A model generated the notes under the pieces. It ran no database searches and had not been told where the DNA came from. It saw only the letters and a list, made by a program, of their open reading frames with translations. Source: Bartonella tamiae Th239 (GTDB lineage: Bacteria; Pseudomonadota; Alphaproteobacteria; Rhizobiales; Rhizobiaceae). From it: a DNA stretch of 64,000 nucleotides. Below, one piece after another: positions 9,943 to 19,739 of this stretch. The position numbers and the translations under genes were made by a program. How positions within the stretch are numbered: position 1 is the stretch's first letter; the number at the start of each line of letters is the position of its first letter. The DNA lies in assembly GCF_000278275.1 (NCBI RefSeq), contig NZ_JH725147.1, positions 1,681,063 to 1,745,062 on the forward strand. The letters are read 5' to 3'.

Positions 9943-10926
9943 CTAATCACCTTCACCATCCATTTCATCGAAAGCCAAAAGATTGAAGCTTTGAACCATA
10001 TGTGGCGGCAAAGGTGCTGTTACATCAAGTAGACCACCAGACGGATTAGAAATGCGTATTCGCCTTGCATGAAGATGCAATCTATTTTGAATTCCACCTG
10101 GTAATTCCCAATTGGAATCAGAAAAAAAATATTTTGGATCACCAATAATCGGATGATTTATAAATGCAGCATGAACACGTAATTGATGAGTGCGCCCTGT
10201 ATAGGGTTCCATTTCCAACCAAGATAACACACGGCTTCTTGTATCTATGACGCGATAATGACTAACCGCATGATCAGAATCAGGCTCGCCATGTTCACAA
10301 ACGCGCATCTTATCACCATCGGCAGTTGCTTCTTTCACAAGCCACGTTGATATTTTATCTTGCTTCTTTTTTGGAACACCTCTAACCAACGCCCAATAAG
10401 TTTTTTTTGTATCTCTTGCACGAAACGCAGCTGTTAAAGATTGAGCCGCACCTCGAGATCGTGCAACCACTAAAACACCTGATGTATCACGATCAAGACG
10501 ATGAACAAGACGCGGTTTTTCTCCTTTTTTATTACGCCAAGCTTCAAGCATACCATCAACGTGACGCACGACTCCAGAACCACCTTGAACAGCCAATCCA
10601 GCTGGCTTATTAAAAACGTAGATCTTTGCGTCTTCATAAAGGAGCATTTGTTTTAAAACATCCCCATCATTTTGTCCGCGGATTGTTTTGCCCGTTAATA
10701 CAGCTTTACCTTTTTCATCAATGGGCAAAGGAGGTACTCGCAAAGATTGGCCCATTTCGAGTCGTGTATCCGCTTTAACACGACCGCCATCAACACGGAT
10801 TTGACCTGAGCGCAAAAGTTTTTGCAAATGTCCAAATCCAAGCCCAGGATAATGCACTTTAAACCAACGATCGAGACGCATACCATTTTCATCATCATCA
10901 ATTTTTTTTATTTCAACACCGGCCAT
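9943..10926 (-). CDS. RluA-family 23S rRNA pseudouridine synthase (RluC/RluD-like)
   Basis: Isomerises specific uridines in 23S rRNA. The start at 10926 is chosen for its AAGGAG site; the in-frame codon 7 triplets earlier lacks one. The 327-aa protein has an N-terminal S4 RNA-binding domain (residues about 10-75, RLDRWFKVHYPGLGFGHLQKLLRSGQIRVDG). The catalytic domain follows, with the HRLDRDTSGVLV motif containing the nucleophilic Asp, and the GRTHQLRVHAAF segment. The S4 domain points to RluC or RluD rather than RluA; I cannot choose between them. Confidence 0.9.
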   Translation of the reverse strand: MAGVEIKKIDDDENGMRLDRWFKVHYPGLGFGHLQKLLRSGQIRVDGGRVKADTRLEMGQSLRVPPLPIDEKGKAVLTGKTIRGQNDGDVLKQMLLYEDAKIYVFNKPAGLAVQGGSGVVRHVDGMLEAWRNKKGEKPRLVHRLDRDTSGVLVVARSRGAAQSLTAAFRARDTKKTYWALVRGVPKKKQDKISTWLVKEATADGDKMRVCEHGEPDSDHAVSHYRVIDTRSRVLSWLEMEPYTGRTHQLRVHAAFINHPIIGDPKYFFSDSNWELPGGIQNRLHLHARRIRISNPSGGLLDVTAPLPPHMVQSFNLLAFDEMDGEGD

Positions 10927-11126
10927 ATTTCTCTCCTTGCCGATCATCCTCTATCATTAACAAAAGACATTAGCGACCTGTTTATCACGTAGCGTTACAA
11001 ACAGTCGATAAAAGTGCCTTTCCCGGTCATAAATCTGGCGGTAGCGTTTACTATATAATGTGCAATATTTCATTTTGAAATTTTTCGAAAGATTTAACTA
11101 TTGTTTTTTGCTTTGGAGATTTAGAG

Positions 11127-12965
11127 TTGTCACTCTTTAAAACATATACACGTGCTATCAGCTATTTAATGACAGAAAAAAAAGCTGTTATCATTATTTG
11201 TGCTGCTAATATTTCAATGGCGGCTATACAGGTTTTTATACCAAAAATCTTTGGCTGGATTGTTGATGATCTTTCAGCAACCGCAACGGCGGTATCAGAT
11301 GGAATGGTTTTTAGCACAAGTGATACTTTTAGCACTGTTTTTCCCTATCTTGCGATTTGGACAGGTCTTGGTCTTTTTAGCATATTAACAACTGTTCTGA
11401 TTGATCGTGGCGCCGATCGTTTGGCTCATCGCCGCCGCCTTGGCGTTTTAACGCAATCCTATCAAAGCATTATCAATATGCCATTATCATGGCATCAAAA
11501 ACTAGGGACATCAAACGCCTTACATACAATGTTGCGAGCTTGCGAATCAATGGCAACAATGTGGCTTGAATTTATGCGTCAGCATTTAGCATCTACAATG
11601 CAACTGATCATTTTATTAAGTGTGGCTATATGGACAGACTATCGATTATCCGCAGTTCTGGTATCTTTAGGCATTATTTATATTATGATTGCGCGGCTTG
11701 TGATGTCCAAAACAAAACATGGGCAAGAGTCAGTTGAAAAACATCATCTCGCACTTTTTGAACATGTGACCGATTCTATTTCTAATGTTTCTGTTGTTCA
11801 AAGCTATAATCGTATTGAGGCAGAAAGCGCTCGATTGCTTGAAAACACAAAAAATGTTCTGAAAGCACAATATCCTGTCTTAAATTGGTGGGCATTGGCT
11901 TCGGGATTAAACCGTATGGCTTCAACCATGACTGTTTTAGTGGTTATTGTGTTAGGAACCTATCTTGTCAGTAAAGGCTTGTTAAATATTGGTGATGTTG
12001 TTGCTTTTGTATTTTTCTCACAAATGATGATTGGTCAGCTTGATCAAATTAGCAATTTTATCAATCTTATTGGCTCTAACCGTGCGAAACTTGATGCATT
12101 TTATGATATGATGGATTCAACTAAAAATGCAGCTGAACCTGATAATCTACCATCATTAAGCCATGTTAAAGGTGCCATACGTTTTGACCATGTCACACAT
12201 GAATTTTCCAATACGGGTCAAGGTGTGTATGATTTAAGCTTTGAGATTAAAGCTGGGCAAACAGTAGCCATTGTCGGCCCTACTGGTGCTGGAAAAACAA
12301 CACTTATCAATTTGCTTCAACGCGTATATGATCCAGCTGTAGGCCATATTACAATTGACGGTGTTGATACAAAAACTGTAAACCGCGCTTCGTTGCGCCA
12401 AACTATGGCGACGGTTTTCCAAGATGCTGGATTATTTAACCGCACAATTTATGAAAATATTGCCGTTGGACGTCCCGAAGCAGACGAAAACGAACTCTTT
12501 GAAGCTGCAAAAGCTGCTGCTGCTGATGATTTTATTGCTTTTAAAAGTGATGGATATCATACAAAAGTGGGCGAGCGGGGATCTTTACTTTCAGGTGGCG
12601 AACGCCAAAGATTAGCTATTGCAAGAGCCGTTTTAAAAAATTCGCCCATTTTGGTGCTGGATGAAGCCACAAGTGCATTAGATGTTGAAACAGAAGAGCG
12701 TGTCAAAAAAGCTATTGACCAAGTTAGTCAAAACCGTACAACCCTAATTATTGCGCACCGTTTATCTACAGTACGAAATGCTGATCTTGTCTTGTTTATG
12801 GATCGCGGTCGTGTGATTGAACAGGGCAGCTTTAATGATCTTGCACAAAAAGGTGGGCGCTTTACATCATTACTGAAAACAGGTGGTTTAACGATTGATC
12901 AACCAACGGTTAAGCCAGAAAGCGATAATGTTGTTGCTTTAAATAAATTTGCGCGAGCGCACTAA
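11127..12965 (+). CDS. ABC transporter permease/ATPase, NdvA/ChvA-like (cyclic beta-1,2-glucan exporter type)
   Basis: A half-transporter that acts as a homodimer in the inner membrane. It starts at TTG (11127), supported by GGAG at 11115-11118 and no better upstream codon. The 612-aa product has a six-helix membrane domain (about 15-310). The nucleotide-binding domain has Walker A GPTGAGKT at 384-391, signature LSGGERQ near 488, and Walker B ILVLDEATSALD. The N-terminal MSLFKTYTRAISYL and VFIPKIFGWIVDDLS resemble NdvA/ChvA, which export cyclic glucan to the periplasm. An MsbA-like lipid flippase is the alternative. No glucan synthase gene (ndvB/chvB) is in the window. Divergent from the RluC-like gene. 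Confidence 0.85.
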   Translation: MSLFKTYTRAISYLMTEKKAVIIICAANISMAAIQVFIPKIFGWIVDDLSATATAVSDGMVFSTSDTFSTVFPYLAIWTGLGLFSILTTVLIDRGADRLAHRRRLGVLTQSYQSIINMPLSWHQKLGTSNALHTMLRACESMATMWLEFMRQHLASTMQLIILLSVAIWTDYRLSAVLVSLGIIYIMIARLVMSKTKHGQESVEKHHLALFEHVTDSISNVSVVQSYNRIEAESARLLENTKNVLKAQYPVLNWWALASGLNRMASTMTVLVVIVLGTYLVSKGLLNIGDVVAFVFFSQMMIGQLDQISNFINLIGSNRAKLDAFYDMMDSTKNAAEPDNLPSLSHVKGAIRFDHVTHEFSNTGQGVYDLSFEIKAGQTVAIVGPTGAGKTTLINLLQRVYDPAVGHITIDGVDTKTVNRASLRQTMATVFQDAGLFNRTIYENIAVGRPEADENELFEAAKAAAADDFIAFKSDGYHTKVGERGSLLSGGERQRLAIARAVLKNSPILVLDEATSALDVETEERVKKAIDQVSQNRTTLIIAHRLSTVRNADLVLFMDRGRVIEQGSFNDLAQKGGRFTSLLKTGGLTIDQPTVKPESDNVVALNKFARAH

Positions 12966-13143
12966 ATTAAAGGATCAATCTTTACGCCTAAAATGATAAA
13001 TTTTCATAGTTAAATTCTAGGCATGTCATTAAATGAAAAAATTAAGAAGAATTATCAAAATATAAATACGATAGATCAGCAACGTATATAAAGAATTTGC
13101 ACTTTAAGAATCATGGTGCATAAAATGATCTATTATATCTTAT

Positions 13144-13185
13144 AAAGCTTTAATCTTGAATGAACCCGATTAAAGCTTTTTTAGA
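13144..13185. terminator. Bidirectional terminator between the NdvA-like gene and alaS
   Basis: A perfect 12-bp stem (AAAGCTTTAATC / GATTAAAGCTTT) with a 12-nt loop and a T-rich right flank. It serves the two convergent genes. The other bases of the 265-bp gap show nothing I recognise. Confidence 0.75.
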
Positions 13186-13230
13186 ATATTCATATAAAGC
13201 AAATGACAAAAAGAAATGAGCTTGATGGTG

Positions 13231-15897
13231 TTATTTCTTTAAGGCATTTTTTAAAGCAACTAGTGCATTTTCAGCTTTTGATCCATCAGGACCTCCTGCC
13301 TGTGCCATATCAGCACGACCACCACCGCCTTTTCCATCAACAGCTTCTGCAGCAATCCGCACTAAATCGACAGCGCTATACTTCGCGGTGAGATTTTCAC
13401 TGACAGCAATAACGATGCTTGCTTTATTATCTTCCGATAAACCAATAAAGACAACGATACCTTGCCCCAACTGCTCTAAGCCTGCTTGTGCCAAGGGTTT
13501 TAATTCACGCGGAGAAATACCCTTAATAATACTTGCTTTAAACGCAACGCCATTAATTTCTTCACTGTCACCATCCTTTTCTTGTAAAGATGACCCTTGA
13601 AGGGCTAATTTTTGGCGAGAATCCATTAATTCTTTTTCCAGCTTGCGTCGCTCTTCCACCAAAGTTTTAGTGCGCTCTAACGCTGTATGCGGTGTTGTTT
13701 TTAAAGCTGAAGCAATATTATGAACAGTTTTTTCCTGTTCTTTTAAATAAAGACGGGCGGCTTTTGCCGTTAAAGCTTCAATTCTGCGTACACCAGAGGC
13801 AACAGCTCCTTCTGACACAATTGTTATTAAACCTATATCACCTGTTCGCTTTACATGCGTACCACCACAAAGTTCAATGGACCATGCACGAGAAGTTAAA
13901 CTTTGCTGGTCTGATTTTTGTCCCATAGAAACAACCCGTACTTCATCCCCATATTTTTCACCAAATAATGCCATAGCACCTTCCGCAATGGCATCATCAA
14001 CCGCCATCAAACGAGTTGTTACCGCACTATTTTGTAAAACAATATCATTGGCTAAGTCTTCAATTTTTTTAAGTTCCTCTGGAAGAATTGGCTTTGGATG
14101 AGAAAAATCAAAACGCAATCTTTGAGAAGAAACAAGTGATCCTTTTTGAGCAACATGATTTCCTAAAACCTCTCTTAATGCTTCATGAAGCAAATGCGTT
14201 GCTGAATGGTTCGCACGAATTTGATGCCGGCGTTGATGATCGACATGCAACTCAACTTCATTATTTATATGAACAGATCCTTTTTCAACATGACCAATAT
14301 GAACAAAGACACCGTCTGCCCTTTTTTGGGTATCTTTGACGATAAATTCAAAATTTTCTCCCAAAATACTACCACTATCTCCAATTTGTCCGCCTGACTC
14401 ACCATAAAAAGGCGTTTGATTTAAAACAATCATAGCGTCTTGTCCTTCGCTAAGAGTGTCTACAATTACTCCGTCGCGGATAATAGCGGTTACAATAGCT
14501 TCAGCATTTTCAGTATCATAGCCCAAAAATTCGGTTACCCCGATTTTATCTCTTACGGTAAACCAAATTGTTTCCGTTGCTGCTTCTCCCGATCCAGACC
14601 AGTTTGCACGTGCTTCTGCCTTTTGGTTAGCCATTGCTTTATCAAAAGCTTCTGTGTCGACGCTTATATTGCGACGACGTAATGCATCTTGAGTTAAGTC
14701 AAGTGGAAAACCGTAAGTATCATAGAGTTTAAATGCGACATCGCCATCAAATTGATCACCAGAATCTAGATTTGCACTTGCTTCATTTAAAAGTAACAAT
14801 CCGCGTTCAAGCGTTTTTCGAAAACGTGTTTCTTCTAATTTTAATGTTTCTGAAATTAAGGATTCTGCACGCAATAACTCTGGATATGCCTGCCCCATTT
14901 CTCGAGTTAATGTAGGTAATAAACGCCACATTAAAGGTTCTTTTGTTCCTAGCAGTTGCGCATGCCGCATGGCTCGGCGCATAATACGCCGTAAAACATA
15001 ACCACGACCTTCATTAGAGGGTAAAACCCCATCAGCAATAAGAAAAGCTGAAGAACGTAAATGATCAGCAATAACGCGATGGCTGGCAACAAAATCTCCT
15101 TCGGCCTTAATCCCTGTTGCCTCTTCTGAAGCAGTGATGAGTGTACGAAAAAGGTCTATATCATAATTATCGTGAACACCTTGCAAAACTGCGGCAATAC
15201 GCTCCAATCCAATACCCGTATCTATAGAGGGACGCGGCAAATCAACGCGTTCTTCTTTAGACAATTGCTCAAATTGCATGAAGACAAGATTCCAAATTTC
15301 TATAAATCGATCACCATCTTCTTCAGGGCTCCCTGGAGGCCCCCCCCAAATTTTATCACCGTGATCATAGAAAATTTCAGAACAAGGTCCACAAGGTCCA
15401 GTATCCCCCATTGCCCAAAAATTATCATTAGTCGCTATGCGAATAATTTTATCATCTGAAAGTCCAGCGATTTTTTTCCAAAGATCAGCCGCGACTTCAT
15501 CATCATGATACACCGTTACAAGCAATTTTTCTTTCGGCAAAGCAAATTCGTTGGTTAATAAATTCCATGCGAAAAATATGGCCTCTTCTTTAAAATAATC
15601 GCCAAATGAAAAATTACCTAACATTTCAAAAAAAGTATGATGACGCGCTGTATAACCAACATTATCAAGATCATTATGTTTACCCCCAGCACGCACACAT
15701 TTTTGAGCAGTCGTTGCGCGTTTATAGGGACGTTGCTCAAGTCCTGTAAAAACGTTTTTAAATTGCACCATGCCAGCATTTGTGAACATTAATGTAGGAT
15801 CGTTACGAGGGACAAGTGGACTTGAAGAAATAATTTCATGACCTTGTCGACGGAAATATTCTAAAAATTGAGTCCTAATTTGATTTACACTATTCAT
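13231..15897 (-). CDS. alaS: Alanyl-tRNA synthetase
   Basis: Class II synthetase that charges tRNA-Ala and edits mischarged Ser/Gly. It is 888 aa, normal length. The aminoacylation core is N-terminal ([36 protein letters not shown]). The editing domain carries the zinc/catalytic motifs [11 protein letters not shown] and [13 protein letters not shown], and a DHHA1-type C-Ala domain ends with [15 protein letters not shown]8 homopolymer lies in the coding strand within the conserved [16 protein letters not shown] segment. It sits 425 bp downstream of recA on the same strand, an order common in alphaproteobacteria. Confidence 0.98.
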   Translation of the reverse strand: MNSVNQIRTQFLEYFRRQGHEIISSSPLVPRNDPTLMFTNAGMVQFKNVFTGLEQRPYKRATTAQKCVRAGGKHNDLDNVGYTARHHTFFEMLGNFSFGDYFKEEAIFFAWNLLTNEFALPKEKLLVTVYHDDEVAADLWKKIAGLSDDKIIRIATNDNFWAMGDTGPCGPCSEIFYDHGDKIWGGPPGSPEEDGDRFIEIWNLVFMQFEQLSKEERVDLPRPSIDTGIGLERIAAVLQGVHDNYDIDLFRTLITASEEATGIKAEGDFVASHRVIADHLRSSAFLIADGVLPSNEGRGYVLRRIMRRAMRHAQLLGTKEPLMWRLLPTLTREMGQAYPELLRAESLISETLKLEETRFRKTLERGLLLLNEASANLDSGDQFDGDVAFKLYDTYGFPLDLTQDALRRRNISVDTEAFDKAMANQKAEARANWSGSGEAATETIWFTVRDKIGVTEFLGYDTENAEAIVTAIIRDGVIVDTLSEGQDAMIVLNQTPFYGESGGQIGDSGSILGENFEFIVKDTQKRADGVFVHIGHVEKGSVHINNEVELHVDHQRRHQIRANHSATHLLHEALREVLGNHVAQKGSLVSSQRLRFDFSHPKPILPEELKKIEDLANDIVLQNSAVTTRLMAVDDAIAEGAMALFGEKYGDEVRVVSMGQKSDQQSLTSRAWSIELCGGTHVKRTGDIGLITIVSEGAVASGVRRIEALTAKAARLYLKEQEKTVHNIASALKTTPHTALERTKTLVEERRKLEKELMDSRQKLALQGSSLQEKDGDSEEINGVAFKASIIKGISPRELKPLAQAGLEQLGQGIVVFIGLSEDNKASIVIAVSENLTAKYSAVDLVRIAAEAVDGKGGGGRADMAQAGGPDGSKAENALVALKNALKK

Positions 15898-16322
15898 TGT
15901 TCACACCTAATTATCCGCAAAATTTAATATCTTACGGTCATTTCAACATTCTGATCTGTCTTTTAAAGTATATTGATAATTGTGGGAACCTATTTTTATT
16001 CATCATTTTAAGCAATTTATAATGCGAAAACAGTGACAATACAAAACCATCATTCTTAGTTTAAAAAAAAGCGGGCAATTTGCACCCTCAAAATTATGAA
16101 ATAAATTTTAATTTATGAATATAAAATATTTTATCACAATATAATTAAAAACAACTCATTTAAAAAAATATTTCATTATATACACTCATATTATGATAAT
16201 TTAAAGTTCATTAGCTTATAAATAGAGCAGTATATTGATTTTATATATAAATAAGGTCGCTGCGTATTTTTAAATACAGCGACCTTAAAAATTTAATAAC
16301 TAATCATTTGATCAAAAAATAT
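15898..16322. other. Intergenic region alaS-recA
   Basis: 425 bp of AT-rich DNA. It holds the recA terminator at its right end and presumably the alaS promoter. No open frame or RNA gene is visible. Confidence 0.6.
16252..16290 (-). terminator. Intrinsic terminator of recA
   Basis: A long stem (AAGGTCGCTG-GTATTT pairing with AAATAC-AGCGACCTT, one bulged C) about 30 bp beyond the recA stop, with an A/T-rich flank. Confidence 0.8.
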
Positions 16323-17405
16323 TTAAACAGCTTCACTTTCTTCCTGTGCATCTGGGCCACCATTTTCTAAAAGCTCAGCTGCAATCAATCCTGCATTTTG
16401 ACGAAGGGTTGTTTCAATTTCATCAGCCACTTCCTTATTTGCTCGTAAAAATTGTTTTGCATTTTCACGACCTTGACCCAAGCGTTGCGAATTATAAGAA
16501 AACCAAGCGCCTGATTTTTCTACAACTCCAGCCTTAACACCCAAATCAATCAACTCGCCAAGTTTAGAAACACCTTCCCCATACATGATATCAAATTCAA
16601 CTTGTTTAAAAGGTGGGGCAAGTTTATTTTTAACAACCTTTACACGTGTTTGATTACCAACCACTTCATCGCGGTCTTTAATTGCACCAATGCGTCGAAT
16701 ATCCAAACGAACAGAAGCATAAAATTTTAATGCATTACCACCAGTCGTTGTTTCAGGAGAACCAAACATTACACCAATTTTCATGCGAATTTGATTGATA
16801 AAAATAACCATCGTATTGGAACGCGCAATGGATGCTGTCAATTTGCGTAAAGCCTGGCTCATTAAACGCGCTTGCAAACCAGGAAGAGAATCCCCCATTT
16901 CACCATCAATTTCGGCCCGTGGAGTTAATGCTGCAACCGAATCTACCACCAAAACATCAACCGCACCAGAACGAACAAGCGTATCTGTGATTTCCAAAGC
17001 CTGCTCACCTGTATCTGGCTGAGAAATCAAAAGATTTTCCAAGTCAACGCCGAGCTTGCGTGCATAGACTGGATCAAGAGCATGTTCTGCATCAATAAAT
17101 GCACAAATACCACCACGTTTTTGTGCTTCAGCAATTGTATGCAATGCCAATGTTGTTTTACCGGAACTTTCCGGGCCATAAATTTCTACAATGCGTCCTT
17201 TAGGCAGGCCACCAACACCCAATGCAATATCAAGCGATAATGACCCCGTTGGTATTGTTTCAATTTCCACAACCTGCTCGTTTTGACCAAGGCGCATAAT
17301 AGAGCCTTTTCCAAAAGAACGCTCAATTTGTGAAAGGGCAGCATCTAAAGCTTTTGATTTGTCCACGGTTTTATCCTCAACGAGTCGCAATGAGTTTTGA
17401 GACAT
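16323..17405 (-). CDS. recA: Recombinase RecA
   Basis: Strand-exchange ATPase and coprotease for LexA cleavage. The protein is 360 aa with Walker A GPESSGKT at 77-84. Walker B and the [22 protein letters not shown] segment follow, then the L2 loop region ([33 protein letters not shown]) and an acidic C-terminal tail (DAQEESEAV). An alphaproteobacterial LexA box lies about 125 bp upstream of the start. It has its own terminator and is monocistronic. Confidence 0.99.
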   Translation of the reverse strand: MSQNSLRLVEDKTVDKSKALDAALSQIERSFGKGSIMRLGQNEQVVEIETIPTGSLSLDIALGVGGLPKGRIVEIYGPESSGKTTLALHTIAEAQKRGGICAFIDAEHALDPVYARKLGVDLENLLISQPDTGEQALEITDTLVRSGAVDVLVVDSVAALTPRAEIDGEMGDSLPGLQARLMSQALRKLTASIARSNTMVIFINQIRMKIGVMFGSPETTTGGNALKFYASVRLDIRRIGAIKDRDEVVGNQTRVKVVKNKLAPPFKQVEFDIMYGEGVSKLGELIDLGVKAGVVEKSGAWFSYNSQRLGQGRENAKQFLRANKEVADEIETTLRQNAGLIAAELLENGGPDAQEESEAV

Positions 17406-17529
17406 TGTATACTAACCCTTTCTAAAAGTTGAAGTCTTGATTGACTATACTCACAAACTATTTTGTACTCTATTTGTTCTATTTTAGCAAGTATATTAAC
17501 TCTTTGAATATAAACAAATTTACAAAAAA

Positions 17530-17544
17530 GTTCTTGTCTTGTTC
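17530..17544 (-). promoter_or_regulatory. SOS box (LexA operator) of recA
   Basis: GTTC at 17530-17533 and GTTC at 17541-17544 are separated by exactly 7 nt. On the recA strand this reads GAAC-N7-GAAC. This direct-repeat form is the known LexA target in alphaproteobacteria, unlike the palindromic enterobacterial box. Confidence 0.85.
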
Positions 17545-17566
17545 TTATTTATTTGGATGATATGCA

Positions 17567-17598
17567 ATAAAAAAAGCCGCTATTACTATAGCGGCTTT
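17567..17598 (-). terminator. Terminator of the OmpA-like lipoprotein gene
   Basis: A 10-bp perfect stem (AAAGCCGCTA / TAGCGGCTTT) with a 6-nt loop. A plus-strand A run at 17567-17575 gives the U tract for minus-strand transcripts. It lies 30 bp after the stop, between that gene and the recA regulatory region. Confidence 0.85.
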
Positions 17599-17627
17599 CT
17601 ATAAAAAGATACCGATCTAATAATCGA

Positions 17628-18299
17628 TTAATATCCTGCCTGACGCAAAGGTGCGATTTGAATTTCTACGCGACGATTTTGAGCGCGCCCTGCTGGCGTT
17701 GCATTCGATGCGATGGGATTTGATGGACCATATCCCACGACCGATAGACGACGACCATCAACACCTTGACTGTTTAAATAATTTGCAACAGACAATGCAC
17801 GACGTTGTGAAAGGTCTTGGTTATGCTGCAGGCTACCTGTTGAATCGGTAAATCCAAGAACGTCAACAAGAGATTTTTCATATTTTTTCAATACAAGACC
17901 AACAGAATTCAATACAGGATAAAATTGCTGTTTCACTGCATCTTGGTCTGTATTAAATGTAATATTTCCTGGCATATTGAGCAATATTTGATCCCCGTTT
18001 CTTGTGACAGAAACGCCTGTGCCTTGCAATTGTGCACGCAATTCAGATTCTTGGCGATCCATATAATTTCCTATCAAACCACCACCAAGAGCACCAACAC
18101 CTGCACCTATTAAAACAGCATTACGTTGCGCACGACTGGAACCACCGACCAATAAACCACCTAATGCGCCAGCAACGGCACCGATCGTTGCTCCACCTGC
18201 AGTTTTTGAAATTTGGCTTTCACCTGTATAAGGGTTAGTTGTTGTACAAGCGGCCAAAATACTGCCAGACAAAAACAAAATACCAATTTTTTTTAACAT
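17628..18299 (-). CDS. OmpA-family lipoprotein with glycine zipper (YiaD/Pal-like)
   Basis: Outer-membrane lipoprotein expected to bind peptidoglycan. The start at 18299 is chosen because GGAGAG precedes it and it begins a lipoprotein signal (MLKKIGILFLSGSILAAC, lipobox Cys18). A longer in-frame start adds 14 polar residues. The 223-aa protein has a Gly/Ala-rich glycine-zipper segment (about 33-75, GGATIGAVAGALGGLLVGG). The C-terminal OmpA domain follows (about 105-220), with the diaminopimelate-contact region FTDSTGSLQHNQDLSQRRA and NRRVEI. It stands alone downstream of rarA. Confidence 0.9.
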   Translation of the reverse strand: MLKKIGILFLSGSILAACTTTNPYTGESQISKTAGGATIGAVAGALGGLLVGGSSRAQRNAVLIGAGVGALGGGLIGNYMDRQESELRAQLQGTGVSVTRNGDQILLNMPGNITFNTDQDAVKQQFYPVLNSVGLVLKKYEKSLVDVLGFTDSTGSLQHNQDLSQRRALSVANYLNSQGVDGRRLSVVGYGPSNPIASNATPAGRAQNRRVEIQIAPLRQAGY

Positions 18300-18405
18300 A
18301 TTGCTGTCTCTCCAGTCTAAAAGATAATTATCAATCCCCAAAAGGAAACTATTTTATTATTTTTAAAGCGTCTCAATGAAAATGAAAACCATTACTTAAC
18401 AAATA

Positions 18406-19731
18406 TCACTGTTTATTTGTTTTATAACGTTCATGTCTCAATTTTTCCCACCAATCCAAACGTTTTCGTATCTCCCGCTCAAAACCACGTTCTGGTGGAT
18501 TATAAAATACTTCACGTGACATTTTCTCAGGAAAATAATTTTGTCCAGAAAAAGCATCTGGTTGATCATGATCGTATAAATAGCCTTTTCCATACCCCTC
18601 TCCTTTCATGAGCTTTGTTGGCGCATTAAGAATATGTTTGGGTGGTAAAAGTGACCCATGATCACTTGCAGAGCGTCTCGCTGCTTTATAAGCGGTATAT
18701 ACGGCATTGGATTTTGGTGCTGTAGCAAGATAAACACATGCTTGTGCTAATGCCAATTCACCTTCAGGTGAACCTAGATAATCATAGGCATCTTTAGCAC
18801 TATTACAAATGATCAACGCTTGTGGATCTGCCAAGCCAATGTCTTCAACTGCCATTCGTACCAAACGTCTTCCAAGATAATGAGGATTTTCACCAGCATC
18901 TAACATGCGACATAAATAATAAAGAGCCGCATCTGGGTCTGAACCGCGAACCGATTTATGCAAAGCAGAAATAAGATTATAGTGTCCATCTTGACCTTTA
19001 TCGTAAAGCGGCGCACGTTTTTGAACAAGATCACGCAATAAATGCGCGTCTATCACTTCATTATCACGGCCACTTCGCCATATTTCTTCAGCAAGCGTTA
19101 AAATGGCCCGACCATCACCATCAGCCATTTGAACAAGCATAATACGCGCTTCTTCATCAAGAGGAAGTTTTTTACCTTCAATTTCTTCTGCTCTCATAAG
19201 CAAAGCATTAAGGCTTTCCTCATTATGTGGCTTGAAAGTTAAAACTCGTGCGCGAGATAAGAGCGCAGCATTAAGTTCAAATGAAGGATTTTCTGTTGTA
19301 GCACCAATTAATATAACAGTTCCATCTTCCATCACCGGTAAAAAACTGTCTTGTTGAGCACGATTAAAACGATGAATTTCATCAACAAACAAAAGCGTTT
19401 GGCGCCCAGACATTTGGCGTGCGCGTGCGCTTTCAAACACTTTTTTTAAATCACTTACGCCAGTAAAAATTGCCGATACTTGTTCAAAAGCCAAATTCGT
19501 TTCATTTGCGAGTAAACGCGCTAATGTTGTTTTGCCTGTTCCGGGAGGACCCCAAAAAATCATCGAACCTAATGAGCCTGCTTCAATCATTCTGCTAAGC
19601 ATTCCATCTTTACCTGTAAGATGATCTTGCCCTCTCACCTCACTTATGTGATGTGGCCGCATTCTCTCCGCTAATGGTTTATTTAAATCGCCGTGGGGAT
19701 TCATCTCGGGCGAAAAAAGATCACTACTCAA
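18406..19731 (-). CDS. rarA: Replication-associated recombination protein A (MgsA/WRNIP1 family AAA+ ATPase)
   Basis: AAA+ ATPase acting at stalled replication forks. The 441-aa protein shows Walker A GPPGTGKTT (about 59-67), Walker B LLFVDEIHRF, a sensor-1 region ILIGATTENPSFE and the C-terminal MgsA tetramerisation domain (SDHGSLLPPKHILNAPTKLMK). The gene starts 8 bp after the DegP-type protease stop, so the two are cotranscribed. This pairing recurs in Rhizobiales. Confidence 0.96.
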   Translation of the reverse strand: MSSDLFSPEMNPHGDLNKPLAERMRPHHISEVRGQDHLTGKDGMLSRMIEAGSLGSMIFWGPPGTGKTTLARLLANETNLAFEQVSAIFTGVSDLKKVFESARARQMSGRQTLLFVDEIHRFNRAQQDSFLPVMEDGTVILIGATTENPSFELNAALLSRARVLTFKPHNEESLNALLMRAEEIEGKKLPLDEEARIMLVQMADGDGRAILTLAEEIWRSGRDNEVIDAHLLRDLVQKRAPLYDKGQDGHYNLISALHKSVRGSDPDAALYYLCRMLDAGENPHYLGRRLVRMAVEDIGLADPQALIICNSAKDAYDYLGSPEGELALAQACVYLATAPKSNAVYTAYKAARRSASDHGSLLPPKHILNAPTKLMKGEGYGKGYLYDHDQPDAFSGQNYFPEKMSREVFYNPPERGFEREIRKRLDWWEKLRHERYKTNKQ

Positions 19732-19739
19732 AAATCACC

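Noticed and set aside
15341-15350. G8 homopolymer in alaS as a phase-variation tract
   Set aside because: It encodes the universally conserved [10 protein letters not shown] segment of an essential enzyme; on/off switching would be lethal.
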